NCBI GenBank assembly: GCA_036387335.1 | Contig: DASVTZ010000157.1 | Span: 18,000 to 81,999, forward strand | Source: Longimicrobium sp. | GTDB lineage: Bacteria; Gemmatimonadota; Gemmatimonadetes; Longimicrobiales; Longimicrobiaceae | DNA length: 64,000 nt | Reading direction: 5' to 3' | Shown here: piece after piece, positions 33,977 through 42,297 of the stretch | Layout: every line of letters starts with the position of its first letter | Position numbering within the stretch: the first letter of the stretch is position 1 | Notes under the pieces: model-generated | Databases searched by the model: none | What the model was told of the DNA's origin: nothing | What the model saw: the letters and a program-made list of their open reading frames with translations, nothing else | Translations under genes and position numbers: made by a program

Positions 33977-34228
33977 GGCACGGGCAGCCACGTGGGGCGG
34001 CCCCTACGGGTTTCGGTTCGCGGGGGCGGGGTTCGTGGTGCGGGCGAGGAGGGCAGACACGTAGGTCTGCCCCTACAGGATTGGTGTGCGTGGCGGGCGC
34101 CGGGGTGGCGCCGGGCACGGGCGCGATGAATCGCGCCGCTACGAGATCTGTGCGACGTGGGCAGCAGTTCTCCCCCTCACCCGCCCTGCGCCCCCGCAGG
34201 CGGGGGAGGGGGCCGGGGGGAGGGGGCC
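33977..34228. repeat. Complete composite repeat cluster (M1-M2-M3-M4)
   Basis: Fills most of the 419-base gap 33895-34313. M1 33977-34007, M2 34049-34076 (GGGCAGAC/GTCTGCCC with loop ACGTAG), M3 34113-34142, M4 34168-34228. All four modules are present, in the same order as elsewhere, each followed by a short A/GGGATYGGTGCG-like tail. M4 ends 19 bases before the -35 element of the BlaI promoter. Confidence 0.92.
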
Positions 34229-34246
34229 CTCCCTCCATCAACACCC

Positions 34247-34300
34247 TTGACCTCACCCGCAAGGGATGCTAGTGTACTGACAGAATGTCAATACACTAGC
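34247..34300 (+). promoter_or_regulatory. blaI promoter with 33-bp dyad operator
   Basis: TTGACC (34247-34252) and TAGTGT (34270-34275), spacer 17, form a plausible promoter. The dyad covers 34268-34300: GCTAGTGTACTGACA, a GAA centre, then its complement with one mismatch. The central TGACA-GAA-TGTCA resembles BlaI/MecI boxes, which bear inward TACA/TGTA half-sites. It overlaps the -10, so BlaI binding should repress its own operon. Confidence 0.82.
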
Positions 34301-34313
34301 ATAGAAGGTGTGC

Positions 34314-34709
34314 ATGTCCGCTCCCTCGCAGTTCGATCTCGGGCGCCGCGAGCGCCAGATCATGGATGTGGTGTTCAGGCTGGGTAGGGCCACGGGGGCC
34401 GAGGTGCACGGGGCGCTCCCCGATGCGCCCAGCTACTCCGCGGTGCGCGGGATGCTGCGCCTGCTGGAAGAGAAGGGCTACCTGCGCCACGAGCAGGACG
34501 GCCCCCGCTACGTCTACCTCCCCACCGCCGCGCCTGGCGAGGTGAGCCAGACCGCGCTCCAGCACCTCCTGCAGACCTTCTTCGGCAACTCGCGCGAGTC
34601 GGCGGTGGCGGCGCTGCTGGAGCTGCCGGACCAGCCGCTTTCCGAAGACGAGTACCACCGGCTCTCACGCCTGCTGGACGAAGCCCGCGACCCCGCAGAG
34701 GACGAATGA
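34314..34709 (+). CDS. blaI: BlaI/MecI/CopY family transcriptional repressor
   Basis: 131 residues from ATG at 34314, with AGAAGG 5 bases upstream; a GTG at 34308 is less well placed. The winged-helix region LGRRERQIMDVVFRLGRATGAEVHGALP, then SYSAVRGMLRLLEEKGYLRHEQDG is the classical BlaI fold, and the C-terminal FGNSRESAVAALLEL helix is the dimerisation part. In beta-lactam systems the partner M56 protease triggers removal of BlaI from DNA. The next gene is exactly such an M56 protein, overlapping by 4 bases (ATGA). Confidence 0.93.
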   Translation: MSAPSQFDLGRRERQIMDVVFRLGRATGAEVHGALPDAPSYSAVRGMLRLLEEKGYLRHEQDGPRYVYLPTAAPGEVSQTALQHLLQTFFGNSRESAVAALLELPDQPLSEDEYHRLSRLLDEARDPAEDE

Positions 34710-37564
34710 ACCCGCCTCCCATCTCCGCCGCCGAAGCGCTCGCCGTGCTCGGCCTGCTGGCCAAGGCCACGCTCGTGGTGGCCGTCGCCGGGCTGGCGGC
34801 CGCCTGCCTGGTGCACCGCGGCGCATCGGCCGCCACGCGCCACATGGTCTGGGCGCTCGCCATCGGCGCCGTGCTGTCGCTGCCGGTGCTCACGATGCTC
34901 CTGCCGGGGTGGCGGGTGGCCGTGCTGACCGAGACGGAGCCGATCCCCGCCTCGTTCTCCGCTCCCGCCGATCCGCTGTCGGCGGGGCCGGTGGTGGCGG
35001 ATGTGGCGCCGGAGGATGCCGCTCCCTCCACCGCGGCGCCGGCGGAGGTGCCCGCGCCCATCCGCGTGGAGTGGCTGCTGGCCGGGCTGTACGCGGCGGT
35101 CGCGCTGGGGCTGCTGGCGAGGGTGGCGGTGGGGCGGTGGAGCGTGGCGCGCCTGGCGAAGAGCGCGACTCCGCTGGACTCGCCCGAGTGGCGGGACATG
35201 CTGCGCGACCTGATGTGGGTGGCGGAGGTCGAGCGCCCCGTGCGCCTGCTGCGTAGCGACCTCGCCACGATGCCGATGACGTGGGGGACGCGGCACCCGA
35301 TCGTGCTCCTTCCCGCGGCGGCGGACGGATGGTCGGCCGACCGGCGGCGCGTGGTGCTGTTGCACGAGCTCGCCCACGTGGCGCGGCGCGACTGCCTGAT
35401 GCAGACACTGGCGGCGCTGGCGTGCGCCTTCTACTGGGTGCATCCGGGCGTGTGGTACGCGGCGCGACGGATGCGCGCCGAGCGCGAGCTGGCGTGCGAC
35501 GATCGCGTGCTTGCGGCCGGCACCCGCGCGCGCAGCTACGCCGCGCACCTGCTGGAGGTCGCGCGCGCCTTTCGCCCGGCCGGCGGAGCGTCGCCGGTGG
35601 CGGTGAGCATGGCGCGCCCGTCGCAGCTCGAAGGGCGTATGCTGGCGGTGCTCGACGCCGTGCGCAGCCGCCGCACTCCGTCGCGGCGGACGAGCGCCGT
35701 GGCGGCCGGGGTCGCGCTCGTCGTCTCCGGGCTGATGGCGGCGGTGCATCCGGCGGTTGCCAAGGTGCTGCCCCGGATGTCGGCCGAGGCCGGTCAGCAG
35801 GAGCACGTGGTGGAGCGCACCGTCGCGGCACGGGCGGGCGGGCGGCTGGATCTGGTGATGGAGGATGAGGCCGGCGTCGAGGTGGTCGGGTGGGAGCGCG
35901 AAACCGTCTTCGTGCACGCCGAGTTCACCGGCGCGCGCGCGCGCGAGGGGCGGTTGGATGCCGTCGCGTCCGCGGGCGGGGTGCGCGTGACGGAGCGGCG
36001 CCCCGGTGGGGCCGGGCGCCACGACAAGCTGCGCATCTGGGTGCCGCGGCGCTTCGACGTGGCGGTGCGCTCCACGGGCGGCGGGCTGTCGATCCGCGAG
36101 GTGGAGGGCCGCTTCACCGGGACCTCCGGCGGCGACGGGCTGCACCTGGACCGGGTGCGCGGCACGGTGGACTTCGCCACCGAGGGCGGCGGGCTGATGG
36201 TCGCGCGGTCGCGGCTGGACGGCGAGATCCGCACTCGCGGCGCGGGCGCGCTTCTGGACCGCGTGACCGGTGGGCTGAACGTCGTGAGCAACGGCGCCGC
36301 CGTGGTGCGCGGACGCATCGAGACCGGTGACGGCGATGACGAAGCGAGCCCCGCGCCGAACGGGCAGCGCGTGCACGTGGTCTCCGATCCGGAAACGGAG
36401 ATGGAGCTGGACTGCACCGCCGGGACCTGCACGTTGACCAAGGAGTGGAAGAAGCCCGCGCGCGCCCGCTCCGGCGGCAACGGCTTCGCCTACCTCACCG
36501 GCACCGGTGAGGAGCGGCGCGCGTCGGTCGAGGCGCTCGCCCGCAACGCGCCCCCCGAAACCGCCGCAGTGGCGCTGGAGCGGCTCGCCTTCCAGGAGAC
36601 GGACCCCGAGGTGCAGCGCGAGGCCGCCGAGTCGCTCGCGGGGTTGCCGGGCGAGGCGGGGTTGCAGGGGCTGCTCAAGATCGCCCGCGCGCATCCCGGC
36701 GAGGAGGCGCGCCGCGAGGCCGCGGAAGGGCTGGGGATGCTCGCCTGCGACGAAGCCATCGCTGCGTTGCGCCGGATGGTGGCGTACGATCGCGATCCCA
36801 CCGTGCAGGGCGAGGCGGTGGAGGCGCTGGCCGGCATCCTGGGGCGCGACGACGTCTCCAGCACGGCGCGCGGTGTGGTACGCGCCGCCCTCCGCGAGAT
36901 CGCGCGCACGCACCCCGTGCCCAGCGTGCGCGCCCGGGCGCGCGCCGAGACGGGCGACGCGCCGCGCGAGATGTCGCAGGCAGTGCCCGCGACCGGGGAG
37001 CGGGTTCCGCTGGCGCCCGGCGCGCGCGAGCTGGCGCTGCGCAACGCTGCGGGCGCGTCGGGTGCGGATGCGGCCGCCATCCGCCGCCTGCGCCCCGCGC
37101 TCGACCGCGCAGCCACGAGCCCGGTGGACCTGGTGCAGGACCGCGCCACCTGGGCGCTCACGCAGGTGCGCGGCGGCGAGCTCATCCGCCCGCTCGTGAG
37201 CGCGCTGGGCGACGCGGACTGGCGGGTGCGCGCCTACGCCGCCTGGGCGCTGGGCGTCGCGGGGGAGCGCAGGGCGGTGGATGCGCTCGCCGGCGCCCTG
37301 CGCGACCCGAACTGGCGGGTGCGCGCCAACGCCGCTTCGTCGCTGGCGCAGGTGCCGGACGCACGCGCGGTGACGGCGCTCGGCTCCGTGCTGGGCGACC
37401 CCGCCTGGCAGGTACGCGCCGGCGCCGTCGACGCCCTCGCCGCCCTCGGCGACGCGCGCGCCATCGCGATGCTGGAGCCGCTGCTGCGCGATCCGCACAT
37501 GGCCGTCCGCGGCGCCGCGGAACCCGCCATCGCCCACCTTCGAAGCTCACGGGCGCGCGGGTAG
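34706..37564 (+). CDS. M56 (BlaR1-type) metalloprotease fused to a beta-rich domain and HEAT repeats
   Basis: 952 residues. Membrane helices at about 12-36, 45-66, 123-142 and 331-350. The M56 zinc motif is HELAH (H220, E221, H224) with downstream ERELACDD as the usual third-ligand region. There is no penicillin-binding sensor domain; instead residues about 365-590 form a repetitive beta region (RLDLVMEDEAGVEVVGWERE ... GGLSIREVEGRFTG ... GGLMVARSRLDGEIRT) resembling DUF4097/adhesin-like strands. About 600-950 is a series of HEAT/PBS-lyase-like repeats, including three near-identical ALGDADWRVRAYAAWALG-type units. Coupled to blaI. It probably senses an extracytoplasmic or protein-state signal rather than a beta-lactam, which is inference. 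Confidence 0.9.
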   Translation: MNPPPISAAEALAVLGLLAKATLVVAVAGLAAACLVHRGASAATRHMVWALAIGAVLSLPVLTMLLPGWRVAVLTETEPIPASFSAPADPLSAGPVVADVAPEDAAPSTAAPAEVPAPIRVEWLLAGLYAAVALGLLARVAVGRWSVARLAKSATPLDSPEWRDMLRDLMWVAEVERPVRLLRSDLATMPMTWGTRHPIVLLPAAADGWSADRRRVVLLHELAHVARRDCLMQTLAALACAFYWVHPGVWYAARRMRAERELACDDRVLAAGTRARSYAAHLLEVARAFRPAGGASPVAVSMARPSQLEGRMLAVLDAVRSRRTPSRRTSAVAAGVALVVSGLMAAVHPAVAKVLPRMSAEAGQQEHVVERTVAARAGGRLDLVMEDEAGVEVVGWERETVFVHAEFTGARAREGRLDAVASAGGVRVTERRPGGAGRHDKLRIWVPRRFDVAVRSTGGGLSIREVEGRFTGTSGGDGLHLDRVRGTVDFATEGGGLMVARSRLDGEIRTRGAGALLDRVTGGLNVVSNGAAVVRGRIETGDGDDEASPAPNGQRVHVVSDPETEMELDCTAGTCTLTKEWKKPARARSGGNGFAYLTGTGEERRASVEALARNAPPETAAVALERLAFQETDPEVQREAAESLAGLPGEAGLQGLLKIARAHPGEEARREAAEGLGMLACDEAIAALRRMVAYDRDPTVQGEAVEALAGILGRDDVSSTARGVVRAALREIARTHPVPSVRARARAETGDAPREMSQAVPATGERVPLAPGARELALRNAAGASGADAAAIRRLRPALDRAATSPVDLVQDRATWALTQVRGGELIRPLVSALGDADWRVRAYAAWALGVAGERRAVDALAGALRDPNWRVRANAASSLAQVPDARAVTALGSVLGDPAWQVRAGAVDALAALGDARAIAMLEPLLRDPHMAVRGAAEPAIAHLRSSRARG

Positions 37565-37603
37565 CCCCCGCGCACCGGATCCCTCAACCGAAAGCGCTTC
37601 ATC

Positions 37604-38362
37604 ATGCTAAAAATTTCGCACAGGAACGCCGCCCTGGCGCTCCTTACCGGACTTGCGTCCGTCATCGCGACCACATCGGACGCACAGACCATCGCACAGC
37701 ACGTGGCGTCAGTCCGCGACGGCACGGTGCAGATCCACTTCGCCGCGGCGCCGGGGGCGTGCGGCGATGGGCGGGCGGTGATCGGGCGGCGGCTGGCAGG
37801 CGGCGGGGTGGCGCTCTTCGTCCCCAACCTGACGCATCTCCCCGCGGATGCGGAGGCGGCATGCCGGCCCGGACCGGTGGGGGGGGCGCTGGGGGGGGCT
37901 GGCGGGCGGGTGGCTTCGGTGCGCGCCACGGCTGGCCCCGCACCACAGACACCCGCGGTGTGGGTGGCACCGGCCGATGCGAGCGCGTTCCTCCTCGACG
38001 TGGCGATGCGGAGCGATGGACAGGTCGCGCGGGGAGCGCTGGTGCCCGTCTTCCTGCTCGATGGCGACGGCGTGTGGCGCGGGCTGCTGCGGGTGGCGCG
38101 GTCGGCGCGCGCGCTTGAGGCGCGGAGCATGGCATCCAAGGAGCTCGGGCGGCGCGCGGCGGCCACCATCGCGGGCGGCGACCGCGGGCACCAGGCAGAC
38201 ACGGAGCTATCCAAGAAGAACGGCGGCGAGGCGGAATGGCTCGTCATCGCCACGCGCGACGCGGACCCGGCACGCCGCCGCGCCGCGCTGCAGCTGCTGG
38301 GCAAGGACGGCACTCCGCGGGCGCTGGACCTCTTCGAATCGATCCTGGCCCGCGCACGATGA
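37604..38362 (+). CDS. Secreted protein of unknown function in the BlaI/M56 operon
   Basis: 252 residues. The signal peptide ends ATTSDAQ. Early in the mature part VRDGTVQIHFAAAPGACGDGRAVIGRR looks like strand-rich sequence, with a Cys pair (GACGDG and EAACRPG) that could form a disulfide. The C-terminus (ATRDADPARRRAALQLLGKDGTPRALDLFESIL) looks like one HEAT-type repeat, echoing the repeats of the upstream M56 protein. It overlaps the following gene's possible start at 38359 by 4 bases. A G-rich run near 37880-37910 codes for a Gly-rich loop. Family not recognised; an interaction with the M56 protein is possible. Confidence 0.78.
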   Translation: MLKISHRNAALALLTGLASVIATTSDAQTIAQHVASVRDGTVQIHFAAAPGACGDGRAVIGRRLAGGGVALFVPNLTHLPADAEAACRPGPVGGALGGAGGRVASVRATAGPAPQTPAVWVAPADASAFLLDVAMRSDGQVARGALVPVFLLDGDGVWRGLLRVARSARALEARSMASKELGRRAAATIAGGDRGHQADTELSKKNGGEAEWLVIATRDADPARRRAALQLLGKDGTPRALDLFESILARAR

Positions 38363-38397
38363 GCGCCGCCACCCATCACAGACCCACCGAGGCCGCC

Positions 38398-41124
38398 ATG
38401 CGCCGCATCCACCTCACGCTTCTCCTGATCCTCGCCTGCGCGCCCGCCGCCGCCGCCCAGGTGCCCGCCGACTCCGCCCGCGCCGCCACGCGCGCCATCC
38501 GCGCCGCGCGGGTGAGCGGAACGCTGCGCATCGACGGCAAGCTGGACGAGGCCGCGTGGGCGGCGGCCGGCGTGGCGGACGCCTTCACCGAAAGCTATCC
38601 CAACCCGCGCGCGGCGGCGCGGGAGCGCACCGAGGCCCGTATCCTCTTCGACGACGCGGCCGTGTACGTGGGCGTGCGGATGTACGACTCGCGCCCCGAC
38701 TCCATCGCGGCCCAGCTGGCGCGGCGCGACGCCACCGGGATCTACTCGGACTGGGTGCACGTGATGCTGGACACCTATCACGACCGGCGCACCGGCTTCC
38801 GCTTCGCCGTGAACCCGCGCGGGGTGAAAAAGGACTCCTTCCACTTCGACGACACCAACGAGGATCTGAGCTGGGATGCCGTGTGGGAGGTGGCGACGCA
38901 GGTGGACTCGGCGGGGTGGACGGCCGAGTACCGCATCCCGCTGTCCCAGCTCCGCTACGGCTCGCGCGAGCCGGCCAGCGGGCGCGTGTGGGGCGTGCAG
39001 GTGCAGCGCGACGTAGCGCGGCGCGAGGAGCGCACCTCGTGGTCGCCGTGGACGCAGAGCGACGGCGGCTTCGTGTCGCGCTTCGGCGACCTGGCGGGGC
39101 TGGAGGGACTGCGCACCCCGCGCCGCCTGGAGATCCAGCCGTACACCAGCGCCCGCGTGGACCGCTCGCCGCAGGGGGACCCGGCGAATCCCTTCTTCCG
39201 CGCCAACGACATGACCGCGTCTGCCGGCGTCGACGTCAAATACGGGCTCCCCTCCGGCCTCACGCTGACCGCGACCGTCAACCCCGACTTCGGCCAGGTG
39301 GAGGTGGACCCGGCGGTGGTGAACCTGAGCGCGTTCGAGGTGCAGTTCCCGGAGCGGCGCCCCTTCTTCACCGAGGGCACCGACATCTTCCGCTTCGGCC
39401 ATCCCACCAACTCCTTCAACAACTACGGCTTCACGCAGCCGTTCTACTCGCGCCGCATCGGGCGGCGGCCGCAGCGTTCGCTGGGAGGGCGGATCGGCGA
39501 GGACGAGGTGCTCTTTTCCGACGCCCCGGAGCAGACGACGATCGCCGCGGCGGCCAAGCTGAGCGGGCGCACGCGGGGCGGCTGGTCCGTCGGCATTCTG
39601 GACGCGGTCACCACGGGCGAGAAGGCCACCTATCTCGGCCGGCGCATCGTGGACGGTGACACGGTGCTGGGTGAGCGCTCGGCGCTGGTGGAGCCGCTCT
39701 CCAACTACTTCGCCGGGCGCGTGCGGCGCGACCTGCGCGGCGGGCAGAGCGTGGCGGGCGCGATGTTCACCTCCACCCACCGCGACCTGGGCGACGCGGC
39801 GCTGGGCGGGATGCTCCGCTCGTCCGCGTACATGGGCGGCGTGGACTTCGACCACTCGTGGGGGAAGCGCACCTGGGACCTGAACGGGTTCCTCTCCGGG
39901 AGCACCATCGCGGGGGAGCGCGGGGTGATCGCGGCGGCGCAGAACGCATCGACCCGCTACTTCGCCCGTCCCGATGCGGACCACCTGCGCCTGGACAGCA
40001 CCGCAACCCGGCTGGATGGGTACGCGGGCGCTCTGGCGCTGGCCAAAACGAGCGGCAAGCACTGGCTGGGCTCGCTCACCTTCCAGACGGTGAGCCCCGG
40101 TTTCGAGGTCAACGACGCCGGCTTCCAGACCCGCGCCGACTATCGCTCGCTGTCCACGTTCGTCATGTACCGCGAGACGCGGGCGGGGCGCCGCTTCCGC
40201 AACTACAACGCGTTCGCGTACAGCAACCACGCCTTCAACTTCGGCGGCGATGAGATCTTCGAGTCGTACAACGTGGGCGGGAACGTGCAGCTCGCCAACT
40301 TCTGGACGCTGGGCGGCCGCGTGGGTGGGAGCCCGGAGTACTTCAACGACCGCCTGACGCGCGGCGGTCCGCTGGCGAGCGTGCCGGCGCAGTGGAGCAC
40401 GGGGCTGAACGTGCGCACGGACAGCCGCAAGCGGGTGATCGGCGGGCTGAACCTGAGCTACCGCACCGACACGTCCGGCGAGTTCGACCACGTGGTGGGG
40501 GTGACGCTCGATGCCCGCCCCAGCTCGGCGGTGCGCGTTCGATTGGAGCCGCAGTGGGTCAACGAAAAGGACACGGACCAGTTCATCCGCTCCCTGCCCG
40601 ACTCGCTGGCGCGCGCCACCTTTGGCCGCCGCTACGTCTTCGCGGACCTGGAGCAGACCACGGTGGCGCTGGGGACGCGCGTGGACTGGACCTTTACGCC
40701 GCGCCTGAGCCTGGAGCTGTTCGCGCAGCCCTTCTTCGTGCGCGGCGACTTCCGCGACTACAAGGAGTTCGGGACGCCGGGCGAGTACCGCTTCCGCGTC
40801 TACGGCCGCGACCGCGGGACGGCGGTTCGCAACGACACCACTGGCGTCATCACCCTCGACGCTGACGGCGCCGGCCCCTCCGCCCCCTTCCGTGTGGCGC
40901 GCGGCTTCGGCGAGCGCGACTTCTCGCTGCGCAGCCTGCGGGGCAACGCCGTGCTGCGCTGGGAGTACCGCCCAGGCTCCGTGCTCTTTTTCGTCTGGCA
41001 GCAGGACCGCAGCGGGCTGGACTTCACCGGCGACTTCATGGACGCGCGCAACGACGGCTCCATCCTGCGCGATCCGGCCCGCAACATTTTCCTGGTAAAG
41101 GCGACGTACTGGATCGGGGGGTGA
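38398..41124 (+). CDS. DUF5916 outer-membrane protein with carbohydrate-binding-like N-terminus
   Basis: 908 residues. The signal peptide from 38398 ends APAAAAQ; GAGG lies 7 bases upstream. An ATG at 38359 (ATGA overlap with the previous gene) would add 13 residues. Residues about 40-220 are CBM9-like (SGTLRIDGKLDEAAWAAA, then ARILFDDAAVYVGVRMYD). The remainder has the DUF5916 signature: VNPDFGQVEVDPAVVNLSAFEVQFPERRPFFTEG, then alternating strands to a C-terminal YWIGG, consistent with an outer-membrane beta-barrel. The function of DUF5916 is not established; proteins of this type are common in Bacteroidota and Gemmatimonadota and may bind or import polymers. It is the last gene of the BlaI-controlled operon. 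Confidence 0.88.
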   Translation: MRRIHLTLLLILACAPAAAAQVPADSARAATRAIRAARVSGTLRIDGKLDEAAWAAAGVADAFTESYPNPRAAARERTEARILFDDAAVYVGVRMYDSRPDSIAAQLARRDATGIYSDWVHVMLDTYHDRRTGFRFAVNPRGVKKDSFHFDDTNEDLSWDAVWEVATQVDSAGWTAEYRIPLSQLRYGSREPASGRVWGVQVQRDVARREERTSWSPWTQSDGGFVSRFGDLAGLEGLRTPRRLEIQPYTSARVDRSPQGDPANPFFRANDMTASAGVDVKYGLPSGLTLTATVNPDFGQVEVDPAVVNLSAFEVQFPERRPFFTEGTDIFRFGHPTNSFNNYGFTQPFYSRRIGRRPQRSLGGRIGEDEVLFSDAPEQTTIAAAAKLSGRTRGGWSVGILDAVTTGEKATYLGRRIVDGDTVLGERSALVEPLSNYFAGRVRRDLRGGQSVAGAMFTSTHRDLGDAALGGMLRSSAYMGGVDFDHSWGKRTWDLNGFLSGSTIAGERGVIAAAQNASTRYFARPDADHLRLDSTATRLDGYAGALALAKTSGKHWLGSLTFQTVSPGFEVNDAGFQTRADYRSLSTFVMYRETRAGRRFRNYNAFAYSNHAFNFGGDEIFESYNVGGNVQLANFWTLGGRVGGSPEYFNDRLTRGGPLASVPAQWSTGLNVRTDSRKRVIGGLNLSYRTDTSGEFDHVVGVTLDARPSSAVRVRLEPQWVNEKDTDQFIRSLPDSLARATFGRRYVFADLEQTTVALGTRVDWTFTPRLSLELFAQPFFVRGDFRDYKEFGTPGEYRFRVYGRDRGTAVRNDTTGVITLDADGAGPSAPFRVARGFGERDFSLRSLRGNAVLRWEYRPGSVLFFVWQQDRSGLDFTGDFMDARNDGSILRDPARNIFLVKATYWIGG

Positions 41125-41140
41125 TACCGGTAAAGGAAGT

Positions 41141-41212
41141 CTCACGCGGAGCCGCGGAGACGCAGAGAGAGATTCAGCCCCTCTCCTTCGCGTCTCCGCG
41201 TCTCCGCGTGAG
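41141..41212. repeat. M7 inverted repeat between convergent genes
   Basis: CTCACGCGGAGCCGCGGAGA at 41141-41160 pairs with TCTCCGCGTCTCCGCGTGAG at 41193-41212 (few mismatches). It sits at the end of the DUF5916 gene and 12 bases from the end of the convergent NTF2-like gene, so it can terminate both. Confidence 0.88.
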
Positions 41213-41224
41213 CCCATTCTGTCT

Positions 41225-41671
41225 TTAGCGCGCGGCGTCGCGCCGGTCCTCCCACAACACGTTGACGATCACCCAGCGGCCGTTCCACTTGGCTATGTGC
41301 ATGTAGTCGATCCACCCGGACATGTCCACGCGCACGGAGGCGACGTTCTGGAAGAGATCGAGGATGCGCACGTCGGCGCGGCGCTCCGCGGCGGGGGTGT
41401 CGCGCCCGCCGCCGTTGGCCGCCTGCCCCACCAGCGTCATGGCACTCATCTGGACGATGCGGCTGCGCCCCGCGTCGTCGGTGGACACACGGCGCTTGGC
41501 GAGCTCGGGGTGGAGGGCGCGCTGCATCCGCGGCCCGTCCCCGTCGTACCATCCCAGCGCGTAGTCCAGGGCGGTCTGGCGGATGGCGGCGGAGTCCGCC
41601 GGGGCCTGCGCGCGGGCGGTTTGAGGCGCCGCCACCAGCGCGGCCGCCACCAGGATGAGCAGGATTCGCAC
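41225..41671 (-). CDS. Secreted NTF2-like (lumazine-binding/SnoaL) protein
   Basis: 148 residues from GTG at 41671. The signal peptide RILLILVAAALVAAPQTARAQ predicts export. The mature part opens with AIRQTALDYALGWYDGDGPRMQRALHPELAKR and ends with YMHIAKWNGRWVIVNVLWEDR, the helix-strand pattern of the putative lumazine-binding NTF2-like family, usually a small ligand pocket or a weak catalytic cone. It is monocistronic, facing a repeat-filled gap upstream. Longer upstream frames run through repeats and are rejected. Ligand unknown. Confidence 0.85.
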   Translation of the reverse strand: MRILLILVAAALVAAPQTARAQAPADSAAIRQTALDYALGWYDGDGPRMQRALHPELAKRRVSTDDAGRSRIVQMSAMTLVGQAANGGGRDTPAAERRADVRILDLFQNVASVRVDMSGWIDYMHIAKWNGRWVIVNVLWEDRRDAAR

Positions 41672-41840
41672 GGTGCCTCGTGGGTGCGGGGTGGGTGGCG
41701 CGCGGAGTGCCCGCCATGCCCGCAAGTTTGCCGCGCGTGAACGCGGGCCGCAATGCGGATGGTGCGGATGGGCATCCCCGCGCCGCCACGACGCACAGAG
41801 GTGGGGGCGATTTTGCGCGGGGGCCGGGGCGAGGCAGGCG

Positions 41841-42225
41841 GAGGGCAGACACGCAGGTCTGCCCCTACCGTTTATTTGTTTTGAATGACAGGCGGTGGTG
41901 CAGCGCAGGGCACGGGCGCGATAAATCGCGCCCCTACAATGGCATGGGTGGTTCCGCCCCCTCTCTCGATAACGGCGAGGGCGCAGCCCTCTCCTGTTAT
42001 CGGGAGAGGGGGCAGCGAGGAACGAGCGGGGGTGAGGGCCTACCCCAGTGGCGCCTACGTCGTTTCGGCGCCGAGACGCGGGGTTGGTGGTCGGGCGAGG
42101 GTGGGCAGACACGCAGGTAACCCGCAGGTCTGGCCCTACGTGGTCTGTGCAGCACGGGCGGCAGTTCTCCCCCTCACCCGCCCTGCGCCCCCGCAGGCGG
42201 GGGAGGGGGCCGGGGGGAGGGGGCC
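41841..42225. repeat. Long composite repeat cluster (M2, M3, M5, M2', M4)
   Basis: Occupies most of the 626-base gap 41672-42297. M2 41841-41868, M3 41908-41937 (centre ATAAAT), M5 41957-42040, an M2 variant with an 11-base internal insertion (42101-42139) and M4 42165-42225. M4 ends 72 bases before the monooxygenase start. No gene is evident. The M2 variant looks like partial internal duplication of ACGCAGGT. Confidence 0.9.
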
Positions 42226-42297
42226 TTGCCGGGGCGCGGCGGCGCGTCCTACACTACGAATCCAAGATCCGAACGACCGTTCCAATCCGGGAGGCGC

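Noticed and set aside
34514..37537. 1007-codon minus-strand frame
   Set aside because: Antisense shadow of the M56-HEAT gene, with no recognisable domains.
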